NCBI GenBank assembly: GCA_027579435.1
Contig: JANBPK010001719.1
Location: 1-14,321, forward strand
DNA: 14,321 nt
DNA from: Candolleomyces eurysporus
Taxonomy: Eukaryota; Basidiomycota; Agaricomycetes; Agaricales; Psathyrellaceae
Direction: 5' to 3'
In this document: positions 8,288 through 14,321 of the stretch, piece after piece
Layout: the number at the start of each line of letters is the position of its first letter
How positions within the stretch are numbered: the stretch's first letter is position 1
Program-made: the position numbers and the translations under genes
The notes under the pieces: generated by a model
Seen by the model: only the letters and a program-made list of their open reading frames with translations
The model's database searches: none
What the model was told of the DNA's origin: nothing

Positions 8288-9275
8288 TTAAAGCTCATGG
8301 TCAATTTGAAGTTCAGTCGCTGGCAGCCATGGAGAAGTACAACCAATAATCGCGATCAAGGTGCCAAACTCCCTTACCCTAGCCTCGCGAATCACGTTCT
8401 CGACGAAGGCATAGACGTCCTTGCCTCTGACCTTGTGTCCGAGCCCGCACCCGTTTCCCCGGAAACTCTGGGAGAGGTTCACGCCTCATTATTGTCTATT
8501 GCCACACCGGGCCTGAGGATGCTTCGTTCGTAGTAAAGAACGGACGCTGCTGGAAGAAACTGGGCATCTCGCCGAACTCAAACCTTGGGCCTACTTTGGC
8601 TCGAGCACAGAGATGCGTTGCCAGACCCCGTATACGTAGATAGCACCTGCGGAGGTTATGCACATGCACAGAAACGCACCTCCGACGCCGATGAAGATTT
8701 TCGGTGCAACACCAGTTTGCGGTAGGAATCACTTCCCAACACTAGCTTCATAAACCCGCGCAGCATCAAGGTGTATAGCGCTGCTATGAGCTTGAGGACA
8801 GTTACCACCATGAATGGGATTCTGTCTTCTATAGTGTCCGTGTAAATCGCTAGAACCCTCAAGATTTAGCCGCAATTGGAAAAGCAATCGCTCGAAGTGA
8901 GCTTCCAGGGTAGTTCAACCGCATCTCTTGGAATAGTCAAGAATCGGATACGCACGGCTATTGCACACCGTATGGCCTACATGACGATCAAAGCTGCCGT
9001 TCGAGGTGGGGGACGAAGAGGGGAACCTAAGCTTTTCCCCTTCACTAGAAATACGATCCATCCACACCGCGCGGGCGATGAATCCATCCCAATCGTCCAT
9101 GGCACCATTCCCACCGAAGAAACTCGAAGCTGTTCGTCGGCGGAAGTTCACTTAAATGTTGCACTCGGTTCCGAGGACATTCGTCGCAGAGCAAGGGGTA
9201 GAGGGGAACAAGACCGAGCCGTGTGTTATCGCGGATGATCATAACGAATGTCGATTCTGAAAACATAGCAACTGT
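8288..9275 (-). pseudogene. G_C: longest copy of the membrane-protein-like G gene, with lesions (array copy 3)
   Basis: Reading the - strand from right to left: EFLRWEWCHGRLGWIH (about 9130), an AYPILDY block (about 8950), LRVLAIY then RIPFMVVTVLKLIAALYTLM (about 8855-8765), APKIFIG (about 8705), a hydrophobic TSAGAIYVYGVWQRISVLE (about 8660-8600), and a C-terminal piece with KDVYAFVENVIREA (about 8430-8380). Compared with G_A there is an extra base at 8753-8760 and an in-frame TGA at 8729-8731 where G_A has TGG. Further stops lie toward the 3' end. Two or more hydrophobic segments point to a multi-pass membrane protein; kinship with basidiomycete DUF6533-type proteins is a guess. Some apparent breaks could be undetected introns, but the base-level differences from G_A argue for decay. 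Confidence 0.55.
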
Positions 9276-9598
9276 GAAAATTTCGTCCATTCCTCGATCA
9301 GATACCAGAACACAATCGATAAACAGAGGAGAGTAGAAATAGATGTAGGATCATCGCCTACCACAGCCAAAAGCGCCTCACCAAGCTTCCTCTCGACATC
9401 TTGGGCGCCGGCTCCCCAATAAAGAGTCGCTAGCAAGCCTCCTTCGGGATGGAAAAACGAGGTTCAGACGGCGCAGGTCACAGTAAGCTACGAGCCGCAG
9501 CGCCCCGGTTAAAAGACGCTGTTCGATGATATAGGGGACGGGAACGCGGACAAGGAGGCGGAAGAGCTTGTACCGAGTCCGAACTTTTGTGTCCCCAT
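9239..9598 (-). CDS. Possible divergent transcription unit with hydrophobic segment, unresolved
   Basis: A - strand ATG at 9598 lies about 38 bases downstream of a TATA-like motif. The + complement of the region has no matching gene. A 55-nt GT-AG intron (GTACAAG...CGAACAG) would fit right after the first eight codons. Farther along, a - strand frame at 9436-9239 contains ISTLLCLSIVFWYLIEEW, a membrane-like helix. I could not join these pieces into one convincing model, so ends and product are open. If real, it would share a divergent promoter region with PEX11. Confidence 0.2.
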
Positions 9599-9635
9599 AG
9601 GTTTGTTCTAAGGAACGCAAAAAATGAGAAGAGGG

Positions 9636-9643
9636 TTTTTATA
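9636..9643 (-). promoter_or_regulatory. TATA-like box on the - strand
   Basis: TATAAAAA reads on the - strand about 38 bases before the ATG at 9598. This fits a core promoter firing leftward, away from PEX11. Confidence 0.35.
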
Positions 9644-9813
9644 GGGAGGGCGCATTAGGTAAGCGAGGAATTTCCCAGGGGCCGGGAAGGGGTACCCGAT
9701 CGACACTATCACGGAATTCCTGAACTGATGGTCAAGACAGGCTCAACGTTGCTCTCGACGCTCGATTTCAACTCGTCTCTCCTTTCTACCAGTATCCCTT
9801 CGGACTGTCTGCG
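9644..9813 (+). promoter_or_regulatory. PEX11 5' flank
   Basis: This is the stretch between the leftward TATA-like box and the PEX11 ATG. It ends in a C/T-rich tract (about 9774-9800), as is common at fungal transcription starts. No TATA box was seen for the rightward direction. Confidence 0.35.
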
Positions 9814-11068
9814 ATGTCGAGACCCGCAAAACCAGTGAGCGTTGCCCGGTTGAACGATGCGATTCTGGGGTGTTTCTCCCGTGTGCCGCCTTCGGAGACG
9901 GTGAACCATCTTGTGAGGTATCTCGGGACTTGGAGTGGTAGCGAGTTGAGTATCTCAGCATGCCCTTGTTCTTCATTGTCTCTGACCTCCTTTCTTTACA
10001 GTAAATTGTTCATGGTCAGTTAACTGTCCTACTCATCTAATGAAAGACGTCGGGAGGGACGGATAGCCGTCTGACGTGCTCACTGGCGTCGATTAAAGGT
10101 CATCCAATACACCATGAAGCTGATCGCACCGTTCTTGCGTCTCCGAGCCCGTGTACAGCACAAGTATGGCCTGAGGGCTACGCCGGACAGTGCTGGAGCC
10201 AATGCGTATGAAAAGCTTGGAAGTGTGCTCGGAAACTCCAGGACTATGTGGAGGATTTGGGGTGCGTACGAACTCCTCCCTATCACGAATCCGAATTTCT
10301 GCCCTCGATTCTGCAAGATATGTAACTGACCTCTATCCAGGCCTGCTACCTATCATCCAGTGGCTCATCTCCCTCGAACGCAGCCCTCCAGCAACCCGCA
10401 CCCTGCTGACCATCGAGCGTCTCCAAGGCTGGTCGATGCTCGCCTACTACCCTCTCGAACACCTCTACTTCCTCCTCTCGCACAACATCATCCCGTCCAC
10501 TATCACCTCCCCACTTTCCTTCTTCTCTTCCTCTAAAACCGCGAAGAGACTCAAGCTGAATGCAAATAAAATATCATTATGGTCCACCCGATTCTGGGCT
10601 CTCTATGTCTTCCTGCACTTTGCCCACCTGGTCGAGGACAGGAAGCTCCTGATTCAGAGGCACAAGGCCCTGAAGATGTCGAAGGGTGGTGCGGGCTTGA
10701 CAAAGAAGGAGAAGAAGGAGATGGGAGAGAGGTGGGATGCGTTCTGGTCCGAAGTTGTCATTAATTTGGGGTATTTGCCGTTGACGATTCATTGGTGCGT
10801 TCACCTCCTTTCCCCGAGCTCCCTGCTCCCCTCTTCAATTTGCTGACAAAATATTGCTCCTCGTGTTTTCATATATAGGTCCCTGGAGAAAGGCCTGTTC
10901 AAGAATGACGTTTGGGTTGGGCTGTTCGGCCTCGTTGCGGCTGTCACTTCGTTCAGGACGGGCTGGAAGGCGACTGCGCTGCCTCCTCCGCCTCCTACCC
11001 CTCCCGCAGCTGCCGCTGAGGAGAAGAAGGAAGAGTCCTCTCCGAGTGCTGCAGGATATGAGCTCTAG
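9814..11068 (+). CDS. PEX11: Peroxisomal membrane biogenesis protein PEX11 (fungal PEX11/PEX11C type)
   Basis: PEX11 proteins remodel, elongate and help divide the peroxisomal membrane. Exons 9814-9944, 10002-10014, 10099-10261, 10341-10794 and 10879-11068 give 316 aa, with introns of 57, 84, 79 and 84 nt. Exon 2 is only 13 nt. Joining it restores SGSDKLFMVIQY (residues 41-52), the DKL...IQY signature of the family, which supports the model. The basic amphipathic stretch at about 49-75 corresponds to the membrane-shaping helix. Residues 103-160 carry the WLISLERSPP and YYPLEHLYFLL pattern. A charged loop (about 205-235, KKEKKE) follows. The C-terminal part has the LPLTIHWSLEKGL motif and a hydrophobic segment (about 265-285), then a Pro/Ala and Glu/Lys-rich tail. 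The subfamily is judged from remembered patterns only. The next gene, capping protein beta, is on the same strand and not functionally linked. Confidence 0.88.
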
Positions 11069-11574
11069 GTTCACTGCCTGATTGTTTGCTTGGTTGCCTA
11101 GACTGCGAGTGAATCAGGAACGATGACGGGATTTTATTCTCTATTCTGTTCAAGTAGAAAAATCATAGGAAGAGACCTTCTGGCTTGTATTGGTTTATGT
11201 TGTGTTCACATTCTTAGCGATGATCTTCTTGTTCTACCGTCTTCCAATTTACAGGACTTGAATCTTATCAATATAGTTGGACCCCGAAACCTCTGGATTT
11301 CATCTCTCATGGCCCCCGCACCTCTGATGTATCATCCCTATAGCAGCCTTGCAGCCACTAGGAACGGGCGCCAATTTCCAGGTCAGGGGTCCCTGACGCG
11401 CTATCACGTGTAGGTCACCACCCCAGATCATGCACGATGAACGCAGGTCGTCGATCTCCTCCACAACCTCGCAGAGTCGCACCCCCTCAACCGTCTCCAT
11501 CACCACGAACACCAACAAGGGAACTCGAGAGGAACGAACACGGCGCAAGCAGTCCTCTAGATACTCAGATCACG
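11069..11574 (+). promoter_or_regulatory. Spacer between PEX11 and capping protein beta, with a CACGTG site
   Basis: It holds the PEX11 3' UTR and the promoter of the next gene. CACGTG at 11405-11410 is a palindromic E-box, the core bound by bHLH factors such as Cbf1 or Pho4 in fungi; its use here is inferred. Two ATGs precede the chosen start: 11430 (other frame, 80 codons, overlapping the CDS) and 11437 (in frame). Confidence 0.4.
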
Positions 11575-13387
11575 ATGGCAGACCTCGTCGACTCGATGCT
11601 CGACCTGATGCGCCGTCTCCCTCCAACGAGGACGGAGGAGAACGTCGCTGCGCTCGTCGAGATCTGTCCTGACTACGCCGACGACCTCCTTGGGAGCGTC
11701 GATCAGCCTTTGCAGGTCAAGACGGATCGAGTGAGCGGGAAGGATTATTTGGCGTGTGATTATAATCGGGATGGGGAGAGCTATCGGTGAGCAATGTTCT
11801 CGTCGTTTGTGTGGTAGACGTCCTTTGGGCAGGGGGTGATGAATGGGGTGGCGATATGGCTTTGAACCCGGACGTACGGGCTCTATCGTATAGCTGGAAG
11901 CGTCACGTCCATTCATCCTCCAGCCCTCCTTTCTTTTCTTTTCCATTTATCCAGCTAGCTACCTATCCATGTTTCTTGTCTATTTTGCTTACCCTGAATT
12001 TCTATCTCGAACAGGTCACCATGGTCAAACGACTATGACCCCCCTCTAGAAGACGGTACCGTCCCTTCGATCAAACTGCGCAAGCTGGAGATCGCCGCGA
12101 ACGAGGCGTTTGATCTCTACAGGGAGATGTACTACGAGGGCGGGGTATCGTCTGTGTACCTTTGGGATTTGGACGAGGGCGGCTTTGCGGGGGTTGTTCT
12201 GTTGAAAAAGAGTACGTTGTCCCTTCTCTTCAATTGTTTCTTCGTTCGTTTGTCGGTCACTTCGATTGCCCGCTTGTTTGGCTCCTTCTACTCGGGCTTC
12301 GCGTTGCTCTTTCTTCGTGCTGTGACCTATCACCTTCCTTTGCTTGATGATCTCGTTATCCGAGCTTTCGGTGTGCACACTATCACTCGGATGGATGTAA
12401 CGCAGATCAGCAAAGACGAGATCGCAGATGAGGTGGATGGATGGATGTCATGGGTTTAGATCCTTACTCGGCGGCGCTAGCTATGCCTGCCAACTCTTCT
12501 CCTCTCCTCTCCTCCCTTTCTCCTACCTTCTCCTTCTAGCGCTCCATGTCGGGAGAAGAGCGAGAAGAAGAGGAACAAGGCAACGAATTCTCATTTTTTT
12601 TTTCTTCATCATACTGTAATGCACCTGAGACGATGATGATACTAATCTAATCTACCTTGCCATGCAGTTATGACACCAGCAACCCCATACGAACCCTCTG
12701 GGTCCTGGGACTCCATACACGTCTTTGAGACGGTCGAACGTGGGAGGCAGGCGCATTATAAGATTACTTCGACTGTGATGTTGCAGTTGGTTACCCGCAG
12801 GGGGACAGAAGCCGGAGATTCTTCTAGCAGCGGTAGTAGCCATGCTGGTGGGTTTGGCGCTGAGAAGAAGGGTCCTGAAGGACTCAAGACGGATGGAGAG
12901 GTTGTACTTAGTGGGAGTATGACACGGCAGGTGAGTTGGTCATTCGAGTTTTGCTATCAATACTTGGGGTTTTTTTNGGGATTGATCAAACTGACGTGAC
13001 TATCCTGCCCTCGCTCTTATTAGACCGAACAAGACTGTCCTATCCATGACGCTTCGTCGCATATTACCAATACTGGCAAGATGATCGAGGAAATGGAAAT
13101 TAAGATGCGGAATTTGCTGCAAGAGGTGGGTCTTTGTCTTGTCTTTTAGGCTTTAACCGTCCCTCTTGCTATTCTATTCGGGTTCTGACCCGCGCCTGTC
13201 TTCTCCCTGCCCTTCTTACGTTCTTGTCCTTCTTCCCTTTTCGAGATGGTTTACTTACCCATCGGTTTAGGTTTACTTTGGAAAGACGCGGGATATTGTA
13301 CACGATTTGAGAAGTATTGATGATTTGGAGAAGGCAAGGCGGCAGAAAGAATTGCAAAAGGAGCTTGTTGGCTTCATCAAGCGGTGA
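11575..13387 (+). CDS. CAP2: F-actin-capping protein subunit beta
   Basis: This is the beta subunit of the CapZ heterodimer, which binds actin barbed ends and blocks subunit exchange. Exons 11575-11786, 12015-12211, 12668-12930, 13024-13125 and 13271-13387 give 296 aa (animal beta subunits are about 272-277). Family landmarks in order: LDLMRRLPP near the start, [28 protein letters not shown] (across intron 1), [36 protein letters not shown] (149-157), [10 protein letters not shown] (166-175), GSMTRQ (219-224), and [15 protein letters not shown] at 259-273 before the basic C-terminal actin-binding tentacle. Start 11575 (ATGG, A at -3) matches family length; the in-frame ATG at 11437 would add 46 Ser/Pro/Arg-rich residues. 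An insertion of about 35 Ser/Gly/Lys-rich residues lies at 179-213. The exon 3 acceptor could be 12667 or 12679; both keep frame. Intron 3 contains an N (12977). The alpha subunit is not in the window. Confidence 0.92.
12212..12667 (+). other. Long intron 2 of capping protein beta (456 nt), frame open for the first half
   Basis: The donor is GTACGT and the acceptor GCAG, or an alternative CCAG 12 nt later. Read through from exon 2, the frame stays open to 12459. The first part of the translation is hydrophobic and unlike the family. The position matches the variable loop between LLKK and WDSIHV in capping beta proteins. I found no hidden exon that improves the fit. Confidence 0.6.
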
Positions 13388-13792
13388 CATGGACACATGA
13401 AGCTAACCGTAGACAGTTGTACATGTACGTATTAAGGAAATCCGTCTCACTCATTCAACCATCCATCCATCTTGGGCTTCGTAACTGCTGTAAAGAAAGC
13501 CTCGTGGTATCATGATTCGGATTAGGATGGCCCATCTAAGTATGTACGCGTCCATCACAATTTCGTTGTTGACATGATCATCATCACACTTGGGTGCAAT
13601 GCACACCGATTGCTCGATTGAGGTGGATCAGAGGAACGTTGAATGATCATGGATCATGGTACTTGGTGCGAATCGTCGTGCGGTTGGCAGGTGAATGATG
13701 GTGATAAGTTGCCGCGGTGCCAAAATGGCTACGAGGTGCTCTGCAAAGTGTCGATCTCTCTGGCAACAAGCGCCAGCCCAAAACGAACGGGC
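13388..13792. other. Convergent 3' intergenic region
   Basis: This separates the stop codons of capping protein beta (+) and the cyclophilin (-). It holds short repeats such as ATCATGGATCATGG (13646-13660) and CATCCATCCATC. No gene was seen; it should contain both 3' UTRs. Confidence 0.5.
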
Positions 13793-14321
13793 TCATCGTC
13801 GTCCTGCGAGGGTGGCATCGGCTATTGGATTCGCGTGTATGGTAACCTGTAAGAAGCAATCTGGTGGTGAGAACAATTGGATACAAGGGGAGAGTGATCG
13901 TCCGCACATGTGTGAGCTTGATTTCTTGTAACGGACGGTTTTTGTTGTTGACCGGGACCCGCTCCATCGCCTCGAGCGTGTCAAGGCCATCAATGACCTT
14001 GCCAAAGATGGTGTTTTGGCCGTCCAGGTGCGGCTGCTTCGCGTAGGTGATGAAGAACTGCGATTTATTGGAGTCGCGACCCGAGTTGGCCATTGCTACG
14101 ATTCCTCGGGCATTGAACTAGAGGAGGATGCGGATCAGAAGAATAATAATATAATTAATAGAAGGAGCCGACTTGCCTTGAGGGTGGACCGAATTTCGTC
14201 CTCGAACGGTGCGCCCCAGATGCTCTGCCCACCCTTCCCTGTGCCGAGGGGGTCCCCGGTCTGGACGATGAAGGTCTTTATGTTGCGGTGGAAGATGCAG
14301 CCGTCAAAGTAGTTGGAAGCA
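13793..14321 (-). CDS. cyp10: PPIL3-type cyclophilin (peptidyl-prolyl cis-trans isomerase), 5' end outside window
   Basis: It interconverts cis and trans peptidyl-proline bonds; PPIL3 proteins are single-domain cyclophilins associated with spliceosomes in animals. Visible exons on the - strand are 14321-14177 (partial), 14117-13908 and 13846-13793, coding 135 residues; about 30 N-terminal residues lie beyond the window. The core [15 protein letters not shown] holds the catalytic Arg, Phe and Gln in cyclophilin spacing; [11 protein letters not shown] and [16 protein letters not shown] follow. The cyclosporin-binding Trp of cyclophilin A is replaced by His (KQPHLDG), as in PPIL3. The last exon begins VTIHANP, the typical PPIL3 ending. 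Intron 13847-13907 is GT-AG; intron 14118-14176 is GC-AG with donor AAG|GCAAGT, required to keep both frame and homology. The gene symbol follows fungal usage for this subfamily and is less certain than the family. Confidence 0.9.

Noticed and set aside
10577..10804. Open frames of 61-75 codons on both strands within PEX11 exon 4
   Set aside because: They are shadows of the PEX11 frame, which has clear family motifs across the same bases.
11557..11946. 129-codon - strand frame opposite capping protein beta exon 1
   Set aside because: It overlaps a well-supported exon antisense and has a composition expected from a shadow frame in GC-rich coding DNA.
13643..14046. + strand frames of 60-78 codons across the cyclophilin
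   Set aside because: They are antisense to a cyclophilin with recognisable catalytic motifs and consistent splice sites.

Overview
The window reads as nuclear DNA of a filamentous fungus, most likely a basidiomycete (Agaricomycetes). The genes are split by short GT-AG introns, mostly 55-95 nt. The protein set (a fungal PEX11, F-actin capping protein beta, a PPIL3-type cyclophilin) is eukaryotic, and the left part carries decayed paralogues and transposon debris. No bacterial features, tRNA or rRNA were seen. The genus cannot be told from the sequence.

Left two thirds (1 to about 9640) is accessory DNA built by repeated segmental duplication. Two paralogous genes of unknown function, here called P1 (4345-5197, 239 aa, three exons) and P2 (7027-7507, 138 aa, two exons), lie on the + strand. 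They share an Asn/Ser-rich N-terminal block and a Trp-rich hydrophobic C-terminal segment. Beside them on the - strand lie three decayed copies of one membrane-protein-like gene, here called G: G_A (about 1150-2025), G_B (about 5760-6955) and G_C (about 8288-9275). The order G_A(-) P1(+) G_B(-) P2(+) G_C(-) is a tandem array of a G/P module. The array is broken by a 775-bp Tc1/mariner-type element with TA target duplication (2675-3449) and by an insert of about 400 bp with tandem repeats and hairpins inside G_B. Segments 1-1145, 2311-2674 and 3452-4344 hold only short open frames that I do not recognise.

Right third (about 9640-14321) is conserved and gene-dense. PEX11 (9814-11068, five exons including a 13-nt microexon, 316 aa) shapes and divides peroxisomes. 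F-actin capping protein beta (11575-13387, five exons, 296 aa) caps actin barbed ends with its alpha partner, which is not in the window. A PPIL3-type peptidyl-prolyl isomerase (13793 to beyond 14321, - strand, 5' end cut off) converges on the capping gene and uses a GC-AG intron. These three genes act in unrelated pathways. A TATA-like motif on the - strand near 9640 hints at a further divergent transcription unit facing away from PEX11.

Gene models were assembled by hand from reading frames, splice consensus and remembered family patterns. No alignment or database search was run.
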